A stretch of DNA of 10,330 nt from Anaerolineae bacterium (GCA_019912905.1 JAIOHO010000655.1:1-10330); one strand, 5' to 3'. Numbered from the stretch's first letter, positions 1 to 7,319 are shown. Numbers and translations: made by a program. The notes: generated from the letters alone by a model not told the origin.

Positions 1-596
1 CCGATATGCACGATTATGGTCGTTTTCATGCTCAGTGGCGGCGCGTCAATCCGACCCCTGGTTGGGCCGACCCCGCCGTGCGCTGGGAGGATCACCTCGA
101 TACGATGTGGGAAGCCTGGAGCCAACCCAACAAAGGCGAGAATAATTATGTCATCCTCGAAGCCGAAGGCCGCGGCCATTACGTCGGCTGCCATCTCGAC
201 ATCGACTGCTTCTCACGGCAGGCCAACGACTGGTACGGCGAAGGCGACGACATGATCTTTGTCGATGGTGCCCCCTGGCCCGGCATTCACGGCACTGGCA
301 CCGAAGATTACTTTAACACGGCTTACGCGCCGCAGCAGGAATACCACGCGCCCTATCACGGCGTCATCCTCTACCAGGGCACGGATGACTGGCGCTGGCG
401 CGGCAAAAACACGGTCTACCGCTATCACATCGAAGACCCGATTTTCTTCGAGCAGTCGATTCGGGTCACCATCGAGCACGGCCACGCGAACAAGCTGACC
501 AACGATTACGCCTCGACCGCTTACTGGTATCAGGCGGAACCGCACCTGCCCTTCCCGGCCATGCTGCCCGTCATCCAGCGGCTGCCGCGCCTGTAA
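1..596 (+). CDS. DUF2961 / GH172-type glycoside hydrolase, C-terminal part (5' end outside window)
   Basis: The reading frame (codons starting at base 3) is open from the window edge to TAA at 594-596, giving about 197 residues. DUF2961 proteins are usually roughly 350-400 residues, so the N-terminal half is missing. Hallmarks, numbered from the first Met at base 6, are YVILEAEGRGHYVG (48-61), NDWYGEGDDMIFVDG (74-88), HGTGTEDYFN (95-104), APYHG and the closing ASTAYWYQ. Glu79 and Glu100 are 21 residues apart. As I recall, this equals the spacing of the two catalytic glutamates of the Bifidobacterium GH172 alpha-fructofuranosidase (Glu270/Glu291), so the active site looks intact. Characterised GH172 enzymes act on fructofuranosides and D-arabinofuranosides; the substrate here is unknown. 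Whether it is secreted cannot be judged without the N-terminus. It ends 71 bp before the solute-binding protein gene on the same strand, and the two probably share an operon. The Met at base 6 is internal, not a start. Confidence 0.9.
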   Translation, partial: DMHDYGRFHAQWRRVNPTPGWADPAVRWEDHLDTMWEAWSQPNKGENNYVILEAEGRGHYVGCHLDIDCFSRQANDWYGEGDDMIFVDGAPWPGIHGTGTEDYFNTAYAPQQEYHAPYHGVILYQGTDDWRWRGKNTVYRYHIEDPIFFEQSIRVTIEHGHANKLTNDYASTAYWYQAEPHLPFPAMLPVIQRLPRL

Positions 597-667
597 GCGC
601 CTGATGCAGGGGAAGCTTCAGTTCGTTTGTCCAAAAAATGACTGTCTAGAAAAAGGAGTTTGGTATC

Positions 668-1981
668 ATGAAACGCCAGGTATCGGAACGGGGCATGTCA
701 CGGCGGGTGTTCCTCAAGGGGACTGCCGCCGGAATTGCAACAGCCTTGAGCGCGGCGGGTGGCAGCAAAATCGCCACCCAGGGCATATTTGCACCGCGCG
801 TCGTCCGTGCGCAGGGGCCGCTGGTGTTATTTATTCCGGCCTTTACGCATGATACGATCCGCAGTGTGCTGCCGGAATTCGAGGATTCCACCGGCCTGAC
901 CGTCAATCTGGAGGCCCTGCCAAGCACCAGCGGGACCGACACCCTCACCCACTTGAGCACCATGTTTGCCGTCGGGACCAGCGCCTACGATGTCATCAGC
1001 GACTCGGATGAAGCCTCGCCGCTGATGATGCGCGCGGGCTGGCTGCAATCGCTGGAAGACATCATCCCGGCAGAAACCTGGGCGGACTTCCCGGACAGCA
1101 TGACCGAGATGATCGACGTCTGGCACAGTTTCGACGGCCAGCGCTACCGTATCCCGCACGGGTTCGAGATGGGCTACTTCTTTACCCGCGCTGACTGGCT
1201 GACTGAGCGCAGTCTGGCCGCACCTGCGACCTGGGATGAAGTCGTCGAAATTGGGAAAGCCTTCACCGACAGCGCGCAGGGAATCTGGGGGACGACGGAT
1301 GGGCTGGCAAAACCGGCGCTGCTGTACGTTTACCTGGCCTACCTGACGAGCCAGACCGGGGGCGATATTTTCGCCTTCGATGAGGGCACCGCGACGGCTT
1401 TCCAGTACCTGTACGACCTGATTCATACCCACCAGATTCTGCCGGAAACGGCACTGAATCAGGATTACAACGCCCAGAATGCGCTGTATATGCAGGACAA
1501 AATCGCCTTCATGCGCCAGTGGCCGTTCTTCTATGACGCTGCCCGCGCCGATACCGAATGGTTCGCGCCGGAAAAAGTCGTGGTCGAACTGCCCCCGGCG
1601 GGACCGGCAGGCAGCAAAAGCTGGACGGGCGGATCGGGGTTTGAGGTGCCCAAGTTCGCCCCCAACCCGGAGGGCGCTGCTGAACTGATCCGGTTCCTGA
1701 CCTCAAACGAGATTGCGCCGCAGATCGCCCGCGAACAGGGCTTCCTGATGTCGCCGCGCTTCTCGATCGCGGAGGCGTTGCAGGATGAGGGCAATTTCAC
1801 CCTGACCAACATGGTTCGCTACAGTGACGCGAGCGTGCCCACCCCGCGCCCCTTCCATCCCAAAGTGGCGCAGGCTCAGAGCATCGTGGACGATATGGCC
1901 TCGCTTTTTCTGTCGAAACAGGCATCCCTGACGGATGTGCTGAAGCAGGGTCAGGAACAGATCGCTGCCCTGGAAGAATAA
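668..1981 (+). CDS. Tat-exported extracellular solute-binding protein, family 1 (sugar ABC transporter type)
   Basis: This 437-residue protein would bind a sugar or oligosaccharide outside the membrane and pass it to an ABC permease. The N-terminus carries a twin-arginine signal: SRRVFLK at residues 11-17, a hydrophobic Ala/Gly stretch at about 19-32, and a likely cleavage after VVRA near residue 48. There is no lipobox Cys, so it is predicted to be released or held otherwise, not lipid-anchored. The mature part has the family's typical features: a first strand LVLFIPAF, EFEDSTGLTVN, YDVI near residue 110, PATWDEV near 190, and a C-terminal SGFEVPKFAPNPEGAAELIRFL. Length is normal for the family. 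The ATG at 668 is preferred because AAGGAG at 653-658 lies 9 bases upstream; an internal ATG at 695 would still keep the Tat motif. Two permease genes would be expected next to it, but none is present in the window. Ligand specificity cannot be read. Confidence 0.9.
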   Translation: MKRQVSERGMSRRVFLKGTAAGIATALSAAGGSKIATQGIFAPRVVRAQGPLVLFIPAFTHDTIRSVLPEFEDSTGLTVNLEALPSTSGTDTLTHLSTMFAVGTSAYDVISDSDEASPLMMRAGWLQSLEDIIPAETWADFPDSMTEMIDVWHSFDGQRYRIPHGFEMGYFFTRADWLTERSLAAPATWDEVVEIGKAFTDSAQGIWGTTDGLAKPALLYVYLAYLTSQTGGDIFAFDEGTATAFQYLYDLIHTHQILPETALNQDYNAQNALYMQDKIAFMRQWPFFYDAARADTEWFAPEKVVVELPPAGPAGSKSWTGGSGFEVPKFAPNPEGAAELIRFLTSNEIAPQIAREQGFLMSPRFSIAEALQDEGNFTLTNMVRYSDASVPTPRPFHPKVAQAQSIVDDMASLFLSKQASLTDVLKQGQEQIAALEE

Positions 1982-1987
1982 CCTGAA

Positions 1988-2016
1988 TCAGGCTGCGGCG
2001 AATTGTCGCAGCCTGA
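1988..2016 (+). repeat. Perfect 10-bp inverted repeat (hairpin) after the solute-binding protein gene
   Basis: TCAGGCTGCG (1988-1997) and CGCAGCCTGA (2007-2016) are perfectly complementary around a 9-base spacer, starting 7 bases after the stop codon at 1981. The stem is GC-rich, but CCCTTGCGCC follows instead of a T run, so it is not a canonical rho-independent terminator. Hairpins at this place in transporter operons often protect the upstream mRNA and lower downstream expression. That role is inferred here. Confidence 0.65.
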
Positions 2017-2053
2017 ACCCTTGCGCCGCTCGTTTCATCCCTGGTGAACGCCT

Positions 2054-4720
2054 ATGAACCCCTGGCACAATACACTGGCTGCGACAATCTCGCTGGATGG
2101 CCGCTGGTCGTTCCGCCTGGGCGATCAGGCTGGCTCAATCGACGTCCCCGGCACCTGGGAGGCGCAGGGTTACGCCCGCCGCCTGGAAGGTCCTGCCGAA
2201 TTCGAGACGACCATCCCCGTGCCCGCCGGGTGGCGTGGACAGCGCATCCAGCTTCAGTTCGATGCGGTCAGCTATCATGTCGCGGTACAGGTCAACGGCC
2301 AGTCCGTCGGGACACACAGCGGCCTGTGGACGCCGTTCGCCTTCGACGTGACTGATGTCATCCAGCCCGGCGAGGACAATCATATTCATCTAACGGTCTA
2401 CAAACCGGGTGAGCGCTTCCCGATGCGCGAGTCGCTGGCCGGGTTCCTGCCGGATGTCAGCATCCCCTTCGGCGGCATCTGGCAGTCGGCGCGGCTGGCA
2501 GCTTTCCCCGGCTCGGCAATCGACGACGTGTGGATTCTGGCGGATGCGATCCAGCAGACGGTGCATGTGCAGGCGGCGATCCAGGCAGCCGAGCGCGACA
2601 CAGTGGCAGTCGTGCGCCTGCTCGACCCGGACGGCCAGGAAGCCGCGATCTGGCGCGGTCCGGTTGAGCGCATCGACATCCACCTGCTGGTCGATTCGAT
2701 GCAGTCCTGGTCCCCGGTCCAGCCGCGTTTGTACACGGCGGAAATCATGGTTGAGCACGACGGAGAGGTCACCGCGCAGGTCACGCGGACCTTTGGCTTT
2801 CGCACCCTGTCCAACGACGGCGCGCAGCTTCGCTTCAACGGCGAACCGGTCTGCCTGCGCGGGGTGCTGAGTTGGGGCTGGTATCCCGACCTCCTGTGCC
2901 CTGCACCCGACGAGGCCACCATCCGCGATGAGTTCCGGCGTGTCCGCGCACTGGGCTATAACCTGATCAAGCTGTGCCTGTTCGTGCCCGCGCCGCGCTA
3001 TTTCGAGATCGCCGACGAGGAGGGCCTGTCCCTGTGGCTGGAACTCCCGATGTGGCTGCCGGAGGTGACGCCGCGCCTGCGTGCTCAGGCTCCGGTGGAA
3101 TATCGCGACATGCTGGCCCTGGCCCACGCCCATCCCTCCATCGTGCTCTACAGCCTGGGCTGCGAACTGGGACATGGCGTCGATGCCGCGCTGCTCGGCC
3201 AGTTGGATGAGCTGCTGCGCAGCCGGACCTGCGGCGTGCTGGCCTGCGATAACAGCGGGTCCGGCGAGGCTTACGGCGGCCTGACGTTCGATTACGCCGA
3301 CTTCAACGACTATCACTTTTACTGCGACCTGCACTACTTCAACCCGCTGGTCGATCATTTCCGGCGCGACTGGCGACCGGCACGCCCCTGGATCTTTGGC
3401 GAATTCTGCGATGCCGACGATTACCGGGATCTGGAGACGATTGCGGCGGCGCACGGCGGCGACCTGCCCTGGTGGTTTACCGAGCGCAACCCGATCCATG
3501 CCATCGAGAAACTGGCCTACCCGGAGCAGCGGGAGCGCATGGCGGCCCTCGATACGGGTTTCGATTACGCCGCCCTGGAGCAGATTTCACGCCAGCAGTC
3601 CTTCGTCGTGCGCAAGGCGATACTCGAAAAAGTGCGGGCGCGCGGCGGCATGGGCGGCTACGTCGTGACCGGGATGCGCGACACGCCGCTGGCGACCTCG
3701 GCCATGTTCGATGACCTGGGCCGCACCAAGTACCCCATAGAGGCTTTCCGGGCCTTCAACGCCGACACGGTGCTGCTGCTGGAACAGGGGCGTGCGCGTG
3801 TCTGGCAGCACGGCGGCGATCGTCCCGCCCCGGTGGATCGCTTCAACCTGACCGCAGGCACGCAGGCCGAATACCGCGTCGTCCTGGCACACAGCGGCGC
3901 AGCCCTGCCCGGCGGCGAACTCGACTGGCAGGTGGTCGATTCCGGCGGCAGCGTGATACAGGAAGGCCGCTGCCCGGTGGATGGTCCGCTTCCGGCAGGC
4001 GAACCGCGCGAAATTGCGTCGATCGCCTTCCCGGTGCCCCCAGTGAATCAGCCCGGCGAATTGGCGCTGCACGTCCGCCTGAATGAGACGGTTGCTAATC
4101 GCTGGCCGCTGTGGATTTACCCGGCGGTGACGACTTGGCCCGCGAATCTGACCTTATTCGATCCGGCAGGCACGCTGGGCGGGCTGGACGACCTGCGCGA
4201 CACCGCTGCCGCTGTTCCGTTCTGCGCTGCTTTAGACCCATTGGGCGGGCATGTGCTGCTGGCCGGTGTCTTCACCCCGGAGGTGCAGGCGTTCGTGCAC
4301 GCGGGTGGCCGGGCCATCCTGTTTCAGACTGGCTCTGGCAGCCTGCCCGTCCAGCCGTGCCCCTTCTGGCGCGAAGCGATCAAGCTGCTGCACGACCACC
4401 CGGCGCTGCGCGGCCTGCCGCATCAGGGTTACGCCGACGTGCAGTTCTATCACCTCGCCAGCGATTACACGCTGGAAAGCCATCGTCTCGCGCAACTGGT
4501 CGATGCGAGCCAGGTGACGCCGATCATCCAGCGGCTGGATGCGCGCCTGTTTACCCTGTCAGATTATCTGGTCGAACTGCGCATCGGCGCGGGAATCGCG
4601 CTGGCCTCTACGCTGCGTTTTGCGGGCGGAGCCGGTGATCAGGTTGGCAGCTTCCGGGCCAACATCGCCGGGCGCAGCCTGCTGCACAGTATGCTGACCT
4701 CCCTGATGCGGGAGTCTTAG
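2054..4720 (+). CDS. Glycoside hydrolase family 2-type enzyme with C-terminal GATase-like region
   Basis: This 888-residue protein has no signal peptide and is probably cytoplasmic. Approximate domain order: jelly-roll sugar-binding domain (10-150, with the start SLDGRWSFRLGD and VPGTWEAQGY); immunoglobulin-like domain (155-252, ending RTFGFR); (beta/alpha)8 barrel (253-570, opening LRFNGEPVCLRG); a beta-sandwich (about 575-690); and a Rossmann/glutamine-amidotransferase-like region (about 695-888, with GGHVLLAG, AFVHAGGRAILF and PFWREAIKLL). Glu371 in YSLGCELGHG is the likely acid/base and Glu450 in WIFGEFCD the likely nucleophile, 79 residues apart, which is normal for GH2. The oddity is Cys370, where GH2 and other clan A enzymes have an almost invariant Asn. 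The family covers beta-galactosidases, glucuronidases and mannosidases; substrate is unknown. The ATG at 2054 is the first start after an in-frame TGA at 2045-2047; only a weak GGTG precedes it. It probably belongs to the same transcription unit as the binding protein, with the hairpin between them tuning expression. Confidence 0.88.
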   Translation: MNPWHNTLAATISLDGRWSFRLGDQAGSIDVPGTWEAQGYARRLEGPAEFETTIPVPAGWRGQRIQLQFDAVSYHVAVQVNGQSVGTHSGLWTPFAFDVTDVIQPGEDNHIHLTVYKPGERFPMRESLAGFLPDVSIPFGGIWQSARLAAFPGSAIDDVWILADAIQQTVHVQAAIQAAERDTVAVVRLLDPDGQEAAIWRGPVERIDIHLLVDSMQSWSPVQPRLYTAEIMVEHDGEVTAQVTRTFGFRTLSNDGAQLRFNGEPVCLRGVLSWGWYPDLLCPAPDEATIRDEFRRVRALGYNLIKLCLFVPAPRYFEIADEEGLSLWLELPMWLPEVTPRLRAQAPVEYRDMLALAHAHPSIVLYSLGCELGHGVDAALLGQLDELLRSRTCGVLACDNSGSGEAYGGLTFDYADFNDYHFYCDLHYFNPLVDHFRRDWRPARPWIFGEFCDADDYRDLETIAAAHGGDLPWWFTERNPIHAIEKLAYPEQRERMAALDTGFDYAALEQISRQQSFVVRKAILEKVRARGGMGGYVVTGMRDTPLATSAMFDDLGRTKYPIEAFRAFNADTVLLLEQGRARVWQHGGDRPAPVDRFNLTAGTQAEYRVVLAHSGAALPGGELDWQVVDSGGSVIQEGRCPVDGPLPAGEPREIASIAFPVPPVNQPGELALHVRLNETVANRWPLWIYPAVTTWPANLTLFDPAGTLGGLDDLRDTAAAVPFCAALDPLGGHVLLAGVFTPEVQAFVHAGGRAILFQTGSGSLPVQPCPFWREAIKLLHDHPALRGLPHQGYADVQFYHLASDYTLESHRLAQLVDASQVTPIIQRLDARLFTLSDYLVELRIGAGIALASTLRFAGGAGDQVGSFRANIAGRSLLHSMLTSLMRES

Positions 4721-4752
4721 GGGCCGCGCATACCGGAAGTAACAATCGACGG

Positions 4753-4758
4753 TATAAT
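4753..4758 (+). promoter_or_regulatory. -10-like box TATAAT ahead of the ceramidase-like gene
   Basis: A consensus TATAAT lies in the 73-base gap after the GH2 gene, 35 bases before the next start codon. No good -35 hexamer sits 16-18 bases upstream (ATACCG at 4730-4735 with a 17-base spacer). It suggests that the membrane protein gene has its own start site instead of relying on readthrough. A chance match cannot be excluded. Confidence 0.45.
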
Positions 4759-4793
4759 GCGCGAAAAGAGGCTTAGCCAGCGAGAGGCGTCCC

Positions 4794-5732
4794 ATGAGCA
4801 CCAAGGAACGGTGGGCATTATACGGTCTGATCGTCCCGTTTTCGATCCTCATCGGCATCCTGGCAGTCGCGCTCATCACCACGGTGAGCGCCAATCTGTG
4901 GCTGCCCGCACTGCTGTGGGCGACGCTGACGGTGGGCGCGGTGCTGGTCCTGGGGCTGGTGTTTCACTGGATTCCCACCAGCGCCAACGACTCCGACTAT
5001 GACGACTTCCTGAACACCGGCGACCCCGAAAAGATTATCTTCTGCGAAGGCTATGACAGCGGCTGGGTCAAGCAGCCCATCAGCGTCTGGTCGAATCTGG
5101 CCTTCGTCGCCTCCGGGTTGATGATCGTGCTCATCCTGGGGACGCGCGCTGCCCCCGCGCCCAATCCGATGGCCGACCCGACCGCGTTGATTCCCCTGGC
5201 CTATGCGCTGGCCGTAACCTTCATGGGACCGGGCAGCATGGTCTTTCACGCCTCGCTGAAGAAGTGGGCCGGTTGGTTCGACAATCTGTCGATCATCCTG
5301 TGGGCAGGCCTCAGCCTCAGCTACACCGTCACGCGCCTGCTGATGAGCTGGTTCGGCGCGCCGCTGGAACTCATGTGGCTTCTGTTCGGCCTCATCGCCC
5401 TCATCGTGGGCATCGTCACCTTCCGGTCTGAGAGCAGTCATCGGACGACGCAGATCGTCGTGGCCGGAAGCTGGTTTCTGGTCGAATTATTTGTGATGAT
5501 CGCCGCCTGGTTGGGCTATACGCCCGGCTTCGTGCGCAGCACGCCCTGGTTCCTGGCGGTGGTCGCGTCCTTCGCCGCCGCGTTTGCCTGCTGGCTGCCC
5601 TCCGGCGCAGTCGCCCGCCTGTGGTGCGATCCCGATTCACCGATCCAGGGGCACGGCTTCTGGCACGTGTTGGCGGCCATCGGCACGCTGCTGGTCTACT
5701 GCTACTTCGCCTCCGAAATCGCCATGCTCTAG
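4794..5732 (+). CDS. Alkaline ceramidase / CREST-superfamily multi-pass membrane hydrolase
   Basis: This 312-residue integral membrane protein has two N-terminal hydrophobic helices (about 11-31 and 36-58), then the family signature CEGYDSG (84-90) and KQPISVWSNLAFV (93-105), then about five further membrane segments. CREST proteins (alkaline ceramidases, PAQR receptors, Per1) are thought to be membrane zinc-dependent hydrolases acting on amide or ester bonds of lipids. The metal-site residues are all present: Ser148 and His152 in GPGSMVFHASL, Asp163 in WFDNLS, and His287 and His291 in GHGFWH. Their spacings (+4, +11, +4) equal those I recall for human ACER3 (Ser77, His81, Asp92, His217, His221). 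The ATG at 4794 has GAGAGG at 4782-4787, 6 bases upstream. Its stop overlaps the convergent DUF1684 stop. The substrate could be a ceramide-like or another N-acyl lipid and is not established; other annotators may simply call it a ceramidase domain protein. Confidence 0.85.
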   Translation: MSTKERWALYGLIVPFSILIGILAVALITTVSANLWLPALLWATLTVGAVLVLGLVFHWIPTSANDSDYDDFLNTGDPEKIIFCEGYDSGWVKQPISVWSNLAFVASGLMIVLILGTRAAPAPNPMADPTALIPLAYALAVTFMGPGSMVFHASLKKWAGWFDNLSIILWAGLSLSYTVTRLLMSWFGAPLELMWLLFGLIALIVGIVTFRSESSHRTTQIVVAGSWFLVELFVMIAAWLGYTPGFVRSTPWFLAVVASFAAAFACWLPSGAVARLWCDPDSPIQGHGFWHVLAAIGTLLVYCYFASEIAML

Positions 5733-6262
5733 CCTGCGTGCTCGACCCAGACGTCATCCGGCAGCTTTTCCCCGGCGCGGATCGCCACTTTGAGTCGGTT
5801 CTCTGCCGGAGTAATCGGGCAGGTCCACGCGTCGCTGTACGCGCAATAGGGATTATAGGCGGCGTTGAAGTCGATCAAAAAACGATTGCCGCCCAGATGC
5901 TCCGGTTCGAGGTAGCGCCCGGCAGGATACGTCTCCGTGCCCGCGCCCGCATCGACGAATGGCAGGAAAAAGCCATAATCTGCGCGATAGAGTGTCAGGC
6001 GCGCCGGTTCGCCCTCCACCGTAAACGTGAACTGGCCGTAGCGCTCGTAGATCTGGACGCCGCCGGTCGTGGTCTGGACCTGCACCCGCGTTTTCTCGGC
6101 AAACGGTTCGACCGTCACCGTCAGGTCGAGGTCCGGGTTCGGGTCGTAGTAACGCAGGCCGTTGAACTGTCCCTGCTGCTCCGGCGTCAACGGGGACTGC
6201 GGGTGGCGTTTGAAAAAGTCGTCTTTCTGGCGGCGCTGCGCCAGTAAATGCGCTGCATTCAT
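5729..6262 (-). CDS. DUF1684 domain protein
   Basis: This 177-residue protein has no signal peptide or membrane segment and belongs to the DUF1684 family, which has no well-established biochemical function. The diagnostic C-terminal motifs are all present: FFLPFVDAGAGTETY (98-112), AGRYLEP (114-120), DFNAAYNPYCAY (131-142), CPITPAENRL (148-157) and IRAGEK (161-166). The N-terminal part, RRQKDDFFKRHPQSPLTPEQ, is also typical. The ATG at 6260-6262 is chosen because AGAGGA lies 6 bases upstream; an in-frame ATG 21 bases further out (6281-6283) lacks a ribosome-binding site. The conserved Cys140 and Cys148 with the DFN and ENRL blocks suggest a ligand or catalytic pocket, but this is only a suggestion. 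The gene runs tail to tail into the ceramidase-like gene. It is divergent from the SDR gene, so its promoter must lie within 6263-6453. Confidence 0.88.
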   Translation of the reverse strand: MNAAHLLAQRRQKDDFFKRHPQSPLTPEQQGQFNGLRYYDPNPDLDLTVTVEPFAEKTRVQVQTTTGGVQIYERYGQFTFTVEGEPARLTLYRADYGFFLPFVDAGAGTETYPAGRYLEPEHLGGNRFLIDFNAAYNPYCAYSDAWTCPITPAENRLKVAIRAGEKLPDDVWVEHAG

Positions 6263-6453
6263 CAGGATTCCTCTAGGATTCATTCATCATTCAGGCCAGG
6301 CAACTTCAGGATCGCCCTCTCCATTGGACGCGGTGCGGCTAATCACCCTTACACACTGACGATCAGATGCAGTCCAGCCAATATGCGAAAAAGGCCGATT
6401 CGTTTTATAACCATCCCCCAGACGCTTACGAACCTATCCAGAAAGAGGACCGC
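6263..6453. promoter_or_regulatory. Divergent intergenic region between DUF1684 and SDR genes
   Basis: These 191 bases hold the control regions of two divergent genes. TATAAC at 6406-6411 is a possible -10 for the SDR gene, about 43 bases before its ATG, but no convincing -35 is visible. AGGATTC occurs twice 11 bases apart (6264-6270 and 6275-6281), overlapping the DUF1684 ribosome-binding site. I see no small gene or structured RNA here. Confidence 0.4.
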
Positions 6454-7212
6454 ATGACTTCAACCAATCGAATCGCCCTCGTCACCGGTGCAGGAACCGG
6501 GATCGGCAACCGCACGTCGCTGCTCTTGTGGGAGGCGGGTTACTCGGTCGCGCTGGCGGGCCGCCGCCTCGAACCACTGGAACAAGCCGTGCAGGAAGCC
6601 GGAGTGTCGGACTCGCGGGCGCTGGTGGTGCCCACCGATGTGAGTGACCCCGAAGCAGTAGAGGCGTTGTTCGCCGCAATCGAAGCTAAATTCGGACGGC
6701 TCGACGTGCTGTTCAACAATGCGGGGGTGGGCGCACCGGCTATCCCGCTCGAAGACCTGACTTACGACCAGTGGCGCACGGTGCTGGATACCTGCGTCAC
6801 GGGGGCTTTCCTCTGCACGCAGCACGCCTTTCGCGTGATGAAGCAGCAGACCCCGCGCGGCGGACGAATCATCAACAACGGGTCGATCTCCGCCCATACG
6901 CCCCGGCCCCATTCGGCCCCCTACACGGCGGCCAAACACGCCATCACCGGCCTCACCAAGTCCACCGCGCTGGATGGTCGGCCTTTCGATATTGCCTGCG
7001 GTCAGATCGATATTGGCAACGCCGCCACCGAGATGACCGAGCGCATGAAAAACGGGGTCTTGCAGGCCAACGGGACAGTGGCGGTCGAAGCGACGATGGA
7101 TGTCGATTACGCGGCCCAGGCGGTGCTGTATATGGCGAATCTACCCCTGGATGTGAATGTGCCGTTTCTCACGGTGATGGCGACCCAGATGCCATTTATG
7201 GGACGGGGGTAA
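6454..7212 (+). CDS. Short-chain dehydrogenase/reductase (classical SDR)
   Basis: This 252-residue NAD(P)-dependent oxidoreductase has a standard Rossmann fold. Visible motifs are the cofactor glycine motif TGAGTGIG (11-18), AGRR (35-38) after the second strand, TDVSD (61-65), NNAG (88-91), the catalytic Ser144 in NNGSIS, and Tyr157/Lys161 in YTAAK. The paired arginines after strand 2 suggest a preference for NADPH, which is an inference. The C-terminal end [17 protein letters not shown] is shared with a recurrent SDR group of unknown substrate and replaces the usual DGG ending. The open frame reaches back to an ATG at 6367, but the extra 29 residues are polar and unlike the family. The ATG at 6454 has AGAGGA just upstream (6444-6449) and puts the glycine motif at the normal place. 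It stands 107 bases before the aldo/keto reductase gene. Confidence 0.92.
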   Translation: MTSTNRIALVTGAGTGIGNRTSLLLWEAGYSVALAGRRLEPLEQAVQEAGVSDSRALVVPTDVSDPEAVEALFAAIEAKFGRLDVLFNNAGVGAPAIPLEDLTYDQWRTVLDTCVTGAFLCTQHAFRVMKQQTPRGGRIINNGSISAHTPRPHSAPYTAAKHAITGLTKSTALDGRPFDIACGQIDIGNAATEMTERMKNGVLQANGTVAVEATMDVDYAAQAVLYMANLPLDVNVPFLTVMATQMPFMGRG

Positions 7213-7267
7213 GGCATTGGCCTGCGAGATGGAGTCCACTTGGCCGGGCGGCCTGCTTCAGGCACGT

Positions 7268-7273
7268 TATACT
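7268..7273 (+). promoter_or_regulatory. -10-like box TATACT ahead of the aldo/keto reductase gene
   Basis: TATACT sits 46 bases before the reductase ATG in the 107-base gap, just downstream of a small hairpin (GCCTG 7251-7255, CAGGC 7259-7263). The best -35-like sequence, TTGGCC at 7240-7245, is 22 bases away, which is too far for a standard promoter. This is a weak call. Confidence 0.33.
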
Positions 7274-7319
7274 GGGTGTCGAAGATTCACCAATGTTTTC
7301 GTAAGGAAAGGCAATACAC

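Noticed and set aside
604..852. 82-codon open frame on the plus strand overlapping the solute-binding protein start
   Set aside because: It overlaps the Tat signal region of the binding protein in another frame, has no ribosome-binding site at its start, and has no recognisable motif.
2390..3499. 369-codon open frame on the minus strand
   Set aside because: It lies wholly antisense to the GH2 gene, whose domains and catalytic motifs are clear. Its translation is rich in Arg, Gln, Ala and Val with no recognisable domain. Long antisense frames are common in high-GC genes.
4818..5441. 207-codon open frame on the minus strand
   Set aside because: It is antisense to the ceramidase-like membrane protein gene. 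It has a His/Asp/Gln-rich composition typical of a shadow of hydrophobic codons.
5621..6247. 208-codon open frame on the plus strand
   Set aside because: It is antisense to the DUF1684 gene, whose protein motifs are unmistakable. The plus-strand translation is Arg/Val-rich and matches nothing I recognise.
6263..6283. Upstream start of the DUF1684 gene at 6283
   Set aside because: No ribosome-binding site precedes it, whereas AGAGGA lies 6 bases before the ATG at 6260-6262.
6367..6453. N-terminal extension of the SDR protein
   Set aside because: The extra 29 residues are polar and unlike any SDR N-terminus. The ATG at 6454 has a good ribosome-binding site and places the glycine motif correctly.
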